Counted from the first letter of the stretch, positions 8,446 through 17,026 are shown. The stretch: DNA of 43,897 bases from CAYMCO01 sp964388955 (GCA_964388955.1 CAYMCO010000042.1:1-43897), one strand, 5' to 3'. Notes: generated by a model from the sequence alone, not told the origin. Program-made: numbers and translations.

Positions 8446-10485
8446 TCACTCTGAAACGATATTGCCCCAAAGCCCGGGATCATCCACTTCAGCAGGACCC
8501 ACCACAACGTTCTGCATGTTCAGCACTGGACCGGTATATTCGCCTTCGTCCGGGAATGGCGGCGTGCCGTACTCCGGCGTCGGGTAGATGGTCGCCGGAG
8601 ACCAAGCCGCGCCTTCCTGCACCCACTCAGCGGGCAGCGGCTCGCCGTTCACCAGCATATAGGCAATCTCGACGGCCGTAGCGGAGAAGTCAGGCACCGG
8701 GTTGTTGATGGTGATGTCCATCCAACCCTCTCGTATGTATTCGAGCGCCTGGGGCATCCCGCCGACACCCACATAGTAGATGTGATCCGCCTGGCCCACT
8801 TTGCCGTAGCCGGCTGATTCGAGATAGGCGGTGATGCCCGAGCCCAGCCAGTCGCTGTCGAGAAAGATGGCGTCCACCGTCTCGTTCGTGAGCAGAAGCT
8901 GCTCTACGTTGGCCGCCGCCTCTTCCGGTTCCCACGGGCCACTCATGGCAGAGAGCACATCGATCTGTGGGTACTGTTCCGTACACGGATCCCAACCCAG
9001 GCTGATGTCCGTCACCCAGGTATCGGCAAGGTCGCCGAAGGCGCGGATCACCGTGCCGCGCGGTTCGCCGTACTTCTCTGTCAGATGGTCGGCAATGGAC
9101 TCGCATCCGATGGTGCCCAAGCCGGGGGTATCCAGGATGAGCAATGCATCCAGCTTATCCGTCGCCCATAGCGGGCGATCGTAGTCCACGACCACGATGC
9201 CGGCGTCATGTGCGGCCTCCACGCTGGGTACCATCGCCGAGGGATCCACCGAACTCAGCACGATCGCGTCCGGCTCCGAAGCCATGGCGGTGTCGAACTG
9301 CTGAACCTGGGTGGCCACCTCGTACCCCGCGTCGTAGACCTGCAGATTGACCCCCAGTGCGTCGGCCCTCTCCTGCGCGCCCGCGATGGCCGCCACGTAC
9401 CACACATCCTCCGTCCAGGGGACGAAGAAGGCGATATCGACGGGGGGCATCTCCTCCGTGGGCTGCGCTTCCGCCGTCTCGCCCTCCCCGGCTACGATGT
9501 TCCCCCACAGGGAGGGATCCTCCACGTCCGCCAAGCCGATCTCGACATTCTCCATGTTGAGAACTGGACCCATATACGCCCCCTCATCCGGGAACGGTGG
9601 ATTGCCATATTGCGGCGAGGGGTAGATCGTGGCTGGCGACCAATCCGCCCCCTCCTGCACCCATTCCGAGGGCAGCGGCTCTCCGCTCACCAGCATATTG
9701 GCCACCTCAACGGCAGTGCCTGCGAAATCCGGGACCGGATTGTTGATGGTGATATCCATCCATCCCTCACGGATGTACTCCAACGCCTGCGGCATCCCGC
9801 CGACGCCGACGTAGAAGATGTGGTTATCCTCCCCCACCTTCCCATAGCCTGCGGACTCCAGATAGGCCGTAATGCCCGAACCGAGCCAGTCGCTGTCCAG
9901 GAAAATCGCGTCCACATCATCGTTGGTCAGCAGGAGCTGTTCGACATTGGCGGCCGCTTCCTCAGGCTCCCACGGTCCACTCATCGCGGAAAGCACCTCG
10001 ATCCCCGGGTTCTCGGCGATGCACGGATCCCAGCCGATGCTGATATCCGTCACCCAGGTGTCAGCCAAGTCTCCGAAGACGCGGATCACCTTGCCCGCCG
10101 GCTCGCCCTTTGCCTCCGTCAGATAATCGACGATCGCCTCACAGCCCATGCTGCCCAATCCCGGCGTGTCCAAGATCAGCAGCGCGTCGAGCTTGTTCGT
10201 CGCCCACAATGGGCGATCGTAGTCCACGACGACGATGCCGGCGTCGTGGGCGGCCTCTACGCTGGGTACCATGGCGGCGGGATCCACCGAGCTCAGAACG
10301 ATGGCATCCGGCTGGGCCGCCATGGCGGTGTCAAACTGCTGCACCTGGGTGGCCACGTCGTAGCCGGCGTCATATACCTGCAAATCGACGCCCAGCTCCT
10401 CAGCCCGATCCCGGGCGCCTTCGATGGCCGCCACGTACCACACGTCCTCCGTCCAGGGGACGAAGAAGGCGATTTCCACCGGCTC
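8446..10485 (-). repeat. about 1-kb coding tandem duplication
   Basis: Two head-to-tail copies with a period of about 1038 nt, at roughly 9490-10485 (first module) and 8449-9447 (second). They encode the two binding modules of the lipoprotein. Synonymous differences are scattered throughout, so this is an old duplication kept by selection, not a recent copy. Confidence 0.85.
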
Positions 10486-10608
10486 CCCCGACACCTCTGT
10501 CGGGGCCGCCCCCACTTCTGTTGGAATGGGCGTCCCCGCAGGGCCGCAGGCGGCCAGGATAAACGCCGTAACTAGGAGCACTGTCGAAAGGATATGCAGT
10601 TTTTTCAT
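8446..10608 (-). CDS. tandem-duplicated sugar-binding lipoprotein
   Basis: 720 residues: a lipoprotein signal (lipobox LAAC, Cys21), a Thr/Pro-rich linker, then two full periplasmic-binding-protein modules of the ribose type (Peripla_BP_4), at about residues 42-373 and 388-720. The modules differ at roughly 55 of 335 positions by eye, so about 83% identical. They are joined by a short acidic linker (GEGETAEAQPTEE). Codons have also drifted between copies, arguing against a misassembly. Binding proteins of this class normally have one module. It feeds the adjacent permease. The ATG at 10608 has GGAGGAG upstream. Confidence 0.9.
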   Translation of the reverse strand: MKKLHILSTVLLVTAFILAACGPAGTPIPTEVGAAPTEVSGEPVEIAFFVPWTEDVWYVAAIEGARDRAEELGVDLQVYDAGYDVATQVQQFDTAMAAQPDAIVLSSVDPAAMVPSVEAAHDAGIVVVDYDRPLWATNKLDALLILDTPGLGSMGCEAIVDYLTEAKGEPAGKVIRVFGDLADTWVTDISIGWDPCIAENPGIEVLSAMSGPWEPEEAAANVEQLLLTNDDVDAIFLDSDWLGSGITAYLESAGYGKVGEDNHIFYVGVGGMPQALEYIREGWMDITINNPVPDFAGTAVEVANMLVSGEPLPSEWVQEGADWSPATIYPSPQYGNPPFPDEGAYMGPVLNMENVEIGLADVEDPSLWGNIVAGEGETAEAQPTEEMPPVDIAFFVPWTEDVWYVAAIAGAQERADALGVNLQVYDAGYEVATQVQQFDTAMASEPDAIVLSSVDPSAMVPSVEAAHDAGIVVVDYDRPLWATDKLDALLILDTPGLGTIGCESIADHLTEKYGEPRGTVIRAFGDLADTWVTDISLGWDPCTEQYPQIDVLSAMSGPWEPEEAAANVEQLLLTNETVDAIFLDSDWLGSGITAYLESAGYGKVGQADHIYYVGVGGMPQALEYIREGWMDITINNPVPDFSATAVEIAYMLVNGEPLPAEWVQEGAAWSPATIYPTPEYGTPPFPDEGEYTGPVLNMQNVVVGPAEVDDPGLWGNIVSE

Positions 10609-10827
10609 CTTCCATTCTCCTCCGACTTGGTGTCGGATCCCCTTGATTTTGGATTCTTGATCTGCCTCTTGCACCCCTTCGATATCGAATTCGGCCTCCT
10701 TTCCTCATTCGCACCACCTTGCTTGGCTGCCCCTCCTTCATCGTCCCCTCGAGACCTGCGGGAGGTCAGCATCCTGCTCCCGTATGCGCGGCGAGGCAGG
10801 AAGCGTCGATTCTTCGTGCGCAGAGGG

Positions 10828-11814
10828 TTAGCCGCGGTAGGTGTAGTTCTCCGGGTACAGAATCAGGCTTGCGCAGCCTATCGCCGCTCCGTCCGTCCCC
10901 AAGGCCGAGACCCGGATGTCGTCCAACCGGGAGAGGTACCAGGGACTGGCAAGTCGCCGCATGGCCTTCCAGATCGGGCGGATGAGCAGGTCGCCTGCCT
11001 GGCCGACGCCGCCCGCGAGCACAATCAGCCCCGGCCGGAAGATGTGCAGATACGAGGTCAGGGCCACCCCCAAGAAGTGGCCCACCTGATCCATGATATC
11101 CATAGAGACCGCATCACCGGCCTCGGCCGCCTCGGAGACGTCCCGGGCTTCCAGATCCCCGTACACTTCGAAGATCTCACGCAGCAGCGTCTCTTTTCCC
11201 CGTTCCACCTCGAGCAGCGCTCGCTGCCGGATGGCGCGCGCCGAAGCCACGGCTTCCAAACATCCCCGGCCGCCACAGGTGCAATCCACCAGCCCGTCCG
11301 GATCGACGATGATCTGGCCCGTGTCGCCCGTAGTGTCCCAGCTGTAGTGAATCAGCCCCTGTTCCCGGGTTACCACGCTGATCGCAATCCCGGTGCCAAT
11401 GGCGATGAGCAGCATGCGCTCCACGCCTCTGCCGGTGCCGAAGAGATATTCCGCGAGCCCGGCGGCGCTGAGATCGTTGATCATCGCCAGCGGCAGACCG
11501 AAGGCCGCCACCAACTGCGGCCGCATTGCGAACCCCTCGAGGCTGGGCATGTTGTTGGTCTGTTGCTGTCTCCAATCGGGTCCCTCATAGAAGTGTGGTA
11601 TTGTGAAGCCCACGCCCTCCGGCTTGAATCCCTGATCCCGGGCCTGCGCCTGGAACCGAGCAGCCCCAGCCACGATGCGGTCTACGAGAGCTGCCGGGTC
11701 TGACTCCTGTGGCGTGGGAAAAGTATCCCGCAGCAACACCTCCCCATTCCCGTCTATCACAACGAGCTTCGTATTCGTGGCCCCGATATCCACCCCCATA
11801 GCATGCCGTGGCAT
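10828..11814 (-). CDS. ROK-family sugar kinase, divergent active site
   Basis: 328 residues of the ROK family: phosphate loop GVDIGATNTK (8-16), catalytic Asp114 in IND, and the zinc cysteines C178, C180 and C185 in CTCGGRGCLE. Members phosphorylate hexoses such as ManNAc, GlcNAc or glucose. Beside NanE a ManNAc kinase role (NanK-like) is expected. However, the usual GGG loop is changed to GTGIAISVV, and where most ROK kinases have a zinc-binding His (GxxGH) this has GDTGQ with Gln167. Activity or specificity may therefore differ. The ATG at 11814 has AGGGGAGG upstream; the gene starts 13 bp after the GNAT stop. Confidence 0.8.
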   Translation of the reverse strand: MPRHAMGVDIGATNTKLVVIDGNGEVLLRDTFPTPQESDPAALVDRIVAGAARFQAQARDQGFKPEGVGFTIPHFYEGPDWRQQQTNNMPSLEGFAMRPQLVAAFGLPLAMINDLSAAGLAEYLFGTGRGVERMLLIAIGTGIAISVVTREQGLIHYSWDTTGDTGQIIVDPDGLVDCTCGGRGCLEAVASARAIRQRALLEVERGKETLLREIFEVYGDLEARDVSEAAEAGDAVSMDIMDQVGHFLGVALTSYLHIFRPGLIVLAGGVGQAGDLLIRPIWKAMRRLASPWYLSRLDDIRVSALGTDGAAIGCASLILYPENYTYRG

Positions 11815-11827
11815 GAGATCGCCTCCC

Positions 11828-12787
11828 CTAGACAACATAGCTGAGGTAGTCAACCCTCTCCGCTGGCAATGGCCCCCCGCTATAGTACATCCGCAATCGG
11901 CTTTTTCTCAGCCGGTATCCCCGCTTCAGGAAGAACTGCACTCCCGAAACATGATGACTGGAGAGGGACACGCGCAGATTCGACTTGCCGGCACGGCGTG
12001 CCCGACCCTCGAGCTCGCACATGATGGATTCAAGCCGATGCTCCAATCCCGGGCGGATGACCAGCAACTCAAGATTGGCATATGGCGGAGGAGGTGCGTC
12101 AGAATGAGACTGGTAGTGCAGGACCGCCCCCGCCGTCACCTCTGCCTCGTTCCCCCAGAAAAGCACCTCTCCCAAATCACAATCCAATGTGACCTGCATC
12201 AGCGCGCCGTAGTCCAGCCCATCGGCAAGGCTGCCTGCCAAGTCCCTCAACCCGCGCAGTGTTCGCACCCGTTCCTGGCCGATCCCCAACCGCTTGGCCT
12301 TCCCCGGGACGGGATCACCACGCAGTTCACACTCATAGATCAACACCAGCGGACCCGGGTTGAACCCGGATTTGAGATACAAGCCGATATTGCGCATATT
12401 GTATGGCCATGTCTCCAAAGCGATGGTGGTGCAGCCCAGCGTCCTCAGACGATCACAGCCCCATTCCACAAGCCGCAGTCCAATCCCCATCCCCTGTTCC
12501 TCCGGATGGACTGCGATTGGCCCCAACCAACCGAGCCGGCCCCACACCGTCACGAGGCAGTAGCCAATGACCCGCCCCTCTCGCTTTGCCACCTGGCCTT
12601 GTTCTGGATTGCGCTGCCCGAAATCCCGCAGCCATCGCACGCTTCGAGGGGATTGCAGCGGCTGCCCCCAGGCTTCCCTGAGCGGGTTGAAGGCCGCCGC
12701 CTCCAACCGTGCACAGCGCTCGGCATCCTCCATCCGGAAGGGGACATAGGAGATCCCACCCGGGAGATCATCTGGCTGGTTCGGCAA
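11828..12787 (-). CDS. GNAT acetyltransferase, two-domain
   Basis: About 319 residues with a clear first GNAT domain (VHPEEQGMGIGLRLVEWG, then NMRNIGLYLKSGF) and a weaker second one ending VQFFLKRGYRLRKS. It is the first gene of the amino-sugar operon and shares its two-domain plan with the GNAT at 3569-4639. The acceptor is unknown. The start is unsure: TTG at 12787 has GAGAGGGG 6 nt upstream and precedes the first strand; TTG at 12832 and ATG at 12733 are alternatives, and a stop closes the frame at 12839. All in-frame starts before 12733 are non-ATG. Confidence 0.75.
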   Translation of the reverse strand: MPNQPDDLPGGISYVPFRMEDAERCARLEAAAFNPLREAWGQPLQSPRSVRWLRDFGQRNPEQGQVAKREGRVIGYCLVTVWGRLGWLGPIAVHPEEQGMGIGLRLVEWGCDRLRTLGCTTIALETWPYNMRNIGLYLKSGFNPGPLVLIYECELRGDPVPGKAKRLGIGQERVRTLRGLRDLAGSLADGLDYGALMQVTLDCDLGEVLFWGNEAEVTAGAVLHYQSHSDAPPPPYANLELLVIRPGLEHRLESIMCELEGRARRAGKSNLRVSLSSHHVSGVQFFLKRGYRLRKSRLRMYYSGGPLPAERVDYLSYVV

Positions 12788-12869
12788 ACCGGGCCCCTCT
12801 CGGTGGCGGCGCGCGCCCCCCTCGTGCAGCAAACGCCGTCATTCCACGTTTCCTACCGCCCTGCCCGCG

Positions 12870-12898
12870 AATATAGACTGATCACTTTGGAACCACAA
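12870..12898 (-). promoter_or_regulatory. predicted sigma70-type promoter of the amino-sugar operon
   Basis: On the minus strand TTGTGG (12893-12898) and TATATT (12870-12875) are separated by 17 nt, a standard housekeeping-sigma layout. Transcription would start near 12863, giving a 5' leader of about 30-75 nt before the first GNAT gene. No other good promoter was seen in 12788-13134, which otherwise holds no recognisable gene. Confidence 0.45.
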
Positions 12899-13134
12899 GC
12901 CGGTCGGGAATGCATAATATGGCAAGCTGGGGCGCCACTAGTGAACTATTCTCAAGATGCCCTCCCGGCCCAGGGAATTGCGGCAAGAGACTCGCCCCCC
13001 ATCGAAATCCTCCCCAGCCGCGGCTGATTCGGGCACGTGCATCCCCCACTGTTCATGGCGTGGGCTATGCGTGAACGGAGGGCTGAGCTCGACCGCCCCG
13101 GGCCCGCCCAGCCATCCCCCCGAAGTCCGCCCGT

Positions 13135-14877
13135 TCAGCGGCAGACCAATATCGGGACCTCACTTAACCTGAGGACCCGGTCCACAGGGCTTCCCACGAC
13201 AAGTTCAACCGCGGGGCTGGAGCCATAGCCTCCCATCAGGATCAGGTCGCAACCCCGGGAGGCCGCCAGCGCCATAACCGCATCGCCCACCTCCGCCTCC
13301 GCCGACACGTAATCGGCGGAGAGGCCGTGCGCTTCGATATAGGCCCGCGCCTCAGCGAGCGGGGCTCGTTTCTCGTGACTATCCTGGTCAACGTGGAGCA
13401 CCGTCAGCGAGCTGTGCCATCGGCCGCCAATATAGGTCGCTACATACATCGCTTCGCGAGCCTTGGGGCTGCCATCGTATGCCAGCAACAGGTTTTCCAT
13501 TTTGGACGGCCCGCGCGGCACTGTCAGGATCGGCCGGGAGCAGCGTCGGATCACATTCCGCAGCCCGGATCCGATCCGGCCCAAGGGTTCCACCGGCGGT
13601 GGGTAGGAGACCTGCAGCACAATCAAGTCGTTCCAGCGCGCCCGATCGCAGATCAGTTTCGCGACGGCGCCGGGCACAAGATGCAGCCCGCCCTCCACTC
13701 CGGCCTCTTGGCAGCGGCTTTCGAAGCGGGCTCTCAAGCGTTGATAATCGGGGGCATCACGCGTCTCGCCTTCCTCGATCACATGAAGTCCGTACAAGCG
13801 GGATCCGTCTCGAGCGGCAATGATCGCAGCCTGATCCAGCGCCGCCCAGCCGCGCTCCTCACCGCTCAGTGGGACAAGAATATCGCTGAACAACTGCCCC
13901 TCTCGGCGTGACGAGCCTCTCTCCTGTCTCCAGCGGCCCGCAGAGGGGCCGCTCTCCAAGGGGGCGGGGGTCAGCGCGGATCGTACCCGGCCCCGGATCC
14001 GATCCAGCACGCGATTGGGGCGCGTGCTCCTTCTCTTGACCAAGTCGAGCGCTGCTGCCCCTGGGCTGACTTCCCGCTCCACCTCTCTCTCGAGTTCGCC
14101 TCTGTGTTCGAAAATCCATAGATATAAGTCGGTCTCCGTACGACCCGGGAAATCTCCCATCACGCCCCGCTCACGGATGGCGTCCACCACCGGTCGATAG
14201 ACACGCGCAAACCAATCGCGAACTGCCTCCTGATAGGGGACATCTCGGCTCTGCTCACGACTGAGGTTCCGCTGGTGACTGCGGACTTGCTCTTCCAATT
14301 CACCGTAGCGCCGGGGGACGGTGAGCATGAAATCCTCCTCCGCGAGCAGATCTCCAAAGCGGCTGCGCTCGAGGAAATCAGTGTATTCGGCCTTCAGAAT
14401 GACGTCCTCGAGCTCATCCTGGGGGGTGAGGCGCACCTTGGTCTGCACCTCCGTCACATACGCTTGGATCGTTTTCGCCCCCATCTCCCGAATCACAGAA
14501 ACTCGGTGGTGCCCATCGCGCACAAAGTACGCCTCCCCCACCTTGTATAGCTCCACTGGGGGCAGACCACTGGCCGACCGGGTTGCGGCCATGATCTTCG
14601 CCCAACGGTTGCGATCGCTGTCTTTCTTTGGCAAGAAGCTGCGCGTGAAATCGTTGTAGCGACCGAGGCTGCCGATGATCGCATCCAGCGGCACCTCCTG
14701 GAGAGTCTCCCTGGATCGCTCCATGCCGCGCAGTCTGCTGCGCACATCCTCGTAGGAGAGTAGGTCCGTGCGATGGCGCGTGAACGCACTCAGCAATCGC
14801 TCCATGTCCGCCCGCCGCCTGGCTCGGTGAAAATCAGCGGCAGCCGCGGAGAGTTCGGCGACTGTCTCTGACGTCAT
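13135..14877 (-). CDS. ParB-like/DUF4032-like/double universal stress protein fusion
   Basis: 580 residues in three parts. Residues about 65-150 hold a ParB/sulfiredoxin-like nuclease fold with the motif DGHHRVSVIRE at 121. Residues about 150-300 resemble DUF4032 (RPVVDAIRERGVMGDFPGRTETDLYLW). Residues 329-455 and 459-580 are two UspA domains; the second keeps the ATP-binding pattern GGYGSSPAVELVVGS. Usp domains bind ATP or related nucleotides in stress responses; ParB folds can bind CTP or act as NTPases. The joint role is unknown. The ATG at 14877 has an excellent AAGGAGGAC site. It is divergent from the metallophosphoesterase gene. Confidence 0.82.
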   Translation of the reverse strand: MTSETVAELSAAAADFHRARRRADMERLLSAFTRHRTDLLSYEDVRSRLRGMERSRETLQEVPLDAIIGSLGRYNDFTRSFLPKKDSDRNRWAKIMAATRSASGLPPVELYKVGEAYFVRDGHHRVSVIREMGAKTIQAYVTEVQTKVRLTPQDELEDVILKAEYTDFLERSRFGDLLAEEDFMLTVPRRYGELEEQVRSHQRNLSREQSRDVPYQEAVRDWFARVYRPVVDAIRERGVMGDFPGRTETDLYLWIFEHRGELEREVEREVSPGAAALDLVKRRSTRPNRVLDRIRGRVRSALTPAPLESGPSAGRWRQERGSSRREGQLFSDILVPLSGEERGWAALDQAAIIAARDGSRLYGLHVIEEGETRDAPDYQRLRARFESRCQEAGVEGGLHLVPGAVAKLICDRARWNDLIVLQVSYPPPVEPLGRIGSGLRNVIRRCSRPILTVPRGPSKMENLLLAYDGSPKAREAMYVATYIGGRWHSSLTVLHVDQDSHEKRAPLAEARAYIEAHGLSADYVSAEAEVGDAVMALAASRGCDLILMGGYGSSPAVELVVGSPVDRVLRLSEVPILVCR

Positions 14878-14895
14878 GTCCTCCTTGCCCCGCTT

Positions 14896-14950
14896 GGGGG
14901 CCGGCATCGGCAACGACCAGATCTGCCATCAGGATACCTCGCCGGCCCCC
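14896..14950 (-). promoter_or_regulatory. 10-bp inverted repeat in the Usp-fusion leader
   Basis: GGGGGCCGGC (14896-14905) is the exact reverse complement of GCCGGCCCCC (14941-14950), 35 nt apart, just upstream of the gene's ribosome binding site. It could form a leader hairpin or be a protein-binding dyad. No regulator is identified. Confidence 0.35.
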
Positions 14951-15020
14951 GACTGTGCTATAAAAGCAGTATATCCGGTGTTTGCGGGAAATACCTCGTC
15001 ATTGGGTCATTGATCTGCCC

Positions 15021-15659
15021 ATGAAAATTCTTGCGCTCAGCGATCGGCCTGAGGAATACATCTACACTCCGGAGGTGGTGGAGCACTTCCCCGATATCGA
15101 TCTGTTGATCGGGTGTGGCGACCTTCCGGAATACTATCTCGAGTTTCTGGTAAGCGTATACGACATGCCCCTTGTATATGTCCCCGGCAACCACGATCGG
15201 GATCGATATGTCGTGCCAGGCGGCATCGCCGCCGATGGAAAGATCTTGGAGGTGAAGGGGCTCAGAATTCTGGGGCTGGGCGGCAGCCGGAGGTATAAAC
15301 CTCGCGGCGAGCATCAATATACGGACGCGGAGATGTGTATGCGTGTGGCGGGCATCTTGCTGCGGCTGCTGGCGAACCCGCTCGCCTGGCGACACAGGGC
15401 GGACATTGTCGTCAGCCACGCGCCGCCGCGGGGCATTCACGACGCCGACGATCTGCCACACCAAGGGTTCTCCTGTTTTCACCAACTCCTCAAGATCGCC
15501 GAGCCCCGCCTGATGCTGCACGGGCACTCTCACATCCTCGACCACTCAATGCGCAGCGTCACTGAACGATATGGGACGCGCATCATGAACGTATTCCCCT
15601 ACCGGCTGATCGAGTTGGGACCCGCGAGCGAAGGGGGTGACGCAAGTGGTCGTGCCTGA
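15021..15659 (+). CDS. calcineurin-like metallophosphoesterase
   Basis: 212 residues with the metallophosphoesterase signature blocks: LALSDRPE near the start (the usual D-x-H is altered to D-R-P), GCGDLPE, VPGNHDRD, VVSHAPPRG and LHGHSH. These bind two metal ions and cleave phosphoesters, often phosphodiesters; the natural substrate is unknown. The ATG at 15021 opens the first strand (MKILALSD), but no good ribosome binding site precedes it; TTG at 14982 is an alternative. The change of the first-motif His is unusual and may alter one metal site. Confidence 0.78.
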   Translation: MKILALSDRPEEYIYTPEVVEHFPDIDLLIGCGDLPEYYLEFLVSVYDMPLVYVPGNHDRDRYVVPGGIAADGKILEVKGLRILGLGGSRRYKPRGEHQYTDAEMCMRVAGILLRLLANPLAWRHRADIVVSHAPPRGIHDADDLPHQGFSCFHQLLKIAEPRLMLHGHSHILDHSMRSVTERYGTRIMNVFPYRLIELGPASEGGDASGRA

Positions 15660-15734
15660 CGAGGGCGCAGGGCCGCTTCGGTTGAGTTGGACCGCGCCCC
15701 CCGAACTCCGTCCCTTCCGGTTTTGGATTCCACA

Positions 15735-15914
15735 CTAGCTCTGCAGTTCCTCCTCCGGGAACCAGAGCCACCTGTCGAGGTTACGGGAAATCTCGATGAA
15801 CACATCGAGAGTGTCGGCCAGCTGCTGGTTCAGCGCGGCGATCATCTCTGCGCGCGTATGGGCGGGCGGGTCGATCCGGGTTTCGAATCACTCCAGGATC
15901 TTCGTAGGAGGCAT
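15735..15914 (-). pseudogene. Dps-like N-terminal fragment with in-frame TGA
   Basis: From the ATG at 15914, which has GAGGAA 9 nt upstream, the frame reads eight codons, a TGA at 15888-15890, then about 50 more codons to TAG at 15735. The part after the TGA (FETRIDPPAHTRAEM, then ALNQQLADTLDV) resembles the N-terminus of Dps ferritin-like proteins (TRID...LN..LAD..D). The text after that does not follow Dps and stops early, so the four-helix ferritin core is missing. Probably a truncated, broken dps copy in the 373-nt gap before the aldolase. The family assignment rests on a short match. Confidence 0.4.
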
Positions 15915-16032
15915 CACGGATGATTCCTCACACTGCCCGTGCGCTTGGTCAGACATCGAAACGCCCCCTCGAGCCTTCGCACCGAACGGTTTTTGATAGA
16001 ATGATTATGCAACATAACGAAGGGAGCGATAG

Positions 16033-17025
16033 ATGGACAATCAACTCACTCTGGGCAAGATCCGGGGGCTTCAGGAACTCGCAGACCCGCACGGTCTGCT
16101 GACAATCACAGCTTTGGACCATCGCGGATCGCTGCGAAGGGCCCTGAACCCCGGGGATCCAAAGGCGGTATCCTTCGAACGCATGAAGGAATACAAAGTC
16201 AAATTGCTGCGTCATCTCGCGCCCCATTCCAGCGCGGTGCTGATCGATCCCATCTTCGGCGCCGCCGCAGCGGTGGCGGGCGGATTCATCGCCGGCAACC
16301 AGGGATTCCTGGTCAGTTTGGAGGCCACCGGATATGAGGAGTCGGATGGCGACCGGCTGACGAGCGCGGCCGAGGGATGGAGCGTCGAGAAGATCAAGCG
16401 AATGGGCGCCTCGGCGGTGAAGATCCTGCTCTACTACAATCCGGGGAGCGCCACCGCCGGCCAGCAGGAGGATTTCGTCCGTCGCGCAGTGGCGGCAGCC
16501 AAGGAGCACGATATCCCTTTGCTGGTGGAACCAATGACCTATCACATTCCCGGCGGCCCGAAGAAGGGCAGCGCTGAATTCGCAAAACGCAAGCCCCACA
16601 TGGTGATCGAGACCGCGCGCCGGTTGTGCCCACTGGGCATCGATGTGCTCAAAGCCGAGTTCCCGGATGACCCGGATCACGAGAGCGACGAGAATGTGAT
16701 GGCAGAGCATTGCCAGGCGCTCACAGAGGCAGCCGAGATTCCTTGGGTGCTGCTGAGCGCAGGCGTGGACTACGACACCTTCCAGATGCAGGCATCCATC
16801 GCTTGCGAAAACGGCGCCTCTGGCTTTCTGGCGGGCCGCGCCATATGGCAGGAGGCGCCCGGTTTGCCTGAGGACGAGCAGGACGGATTTCTCTCCACCA
16901 CCTCTGTGGAGCGGTTGGGCGAGTTGACGGAAATCGCAAACCGACACGGCCGCCCATGGAAGCAGATCTACGGAGACCAACTGGAGGGCGTGGACACGTC
17001 GGAAGGCTGGCAGAAGCGATATTAG
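16033..17025 (+). CDS. class I aldolase, tagatose-1,6-bisphosphate aldolase (LacD) family
   Basis: 330 residues, the LacD length. The Schiff-base lysine is predicted at K207 in DVLKAEFP, the family position, with ITALDHRGSLRR near the N-terminus and LLVEPMTYHIPGG in the barrel. LacD-type enzymes cleave tagatose-1,6-bisphosphate, and relatives cleave sulfofructose phosphate or fructose bisphosphate; the exact substrate cannot be read here. The ATG at 16033 has AAGGGAG upstream. It stands alone rather than in an operon, divergent from the Dps-like fragment. Confidence 0.85.
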   Translation: MDNQLTLGKIRGLQELADPHGLLTITALDHRGSLRRALNPGDPKAVSFERMKEYKVKLLRHLAPHSSAVLIDPIFGAAAAVAGGFIAGNQGFLVSLEATGYEESDGDRLTSAAEGWSVEKIKRMGASAVKILLYYNPGSATAGQQEDFVRRAVAAAKEHDIPLLVEPMTYHIPGGPKKGSAEFAKRKPHMVIETARRLCPLGIDVLKAEFPDDPDHESDENVMAEHCQALTEAAEIPWVLLSAGVDYDTFQMQASIACENGASGFLAGRAIWQEAPGLPEDEQDGFLSTTSVERLGELTEIANRHGRPWKQIYGDQLEGVDTSEGWQKRY

Positions 17026-17026
17026 A

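Noticed and set aside
9208..10575. 455-codon plus-strand frame antisense to the binding lipoprotein
   Set aside because: Its length reflects GC-rich codon use of the real gene; the translation is Arg/His-rich and repeats only because the sense gene is duplicated.
8446..10608. Binding-protein duplication as an assembly artefact
   Set aside because: The two copies differ at many synonymous and about 55 amino acid positions, which a false join would not create.
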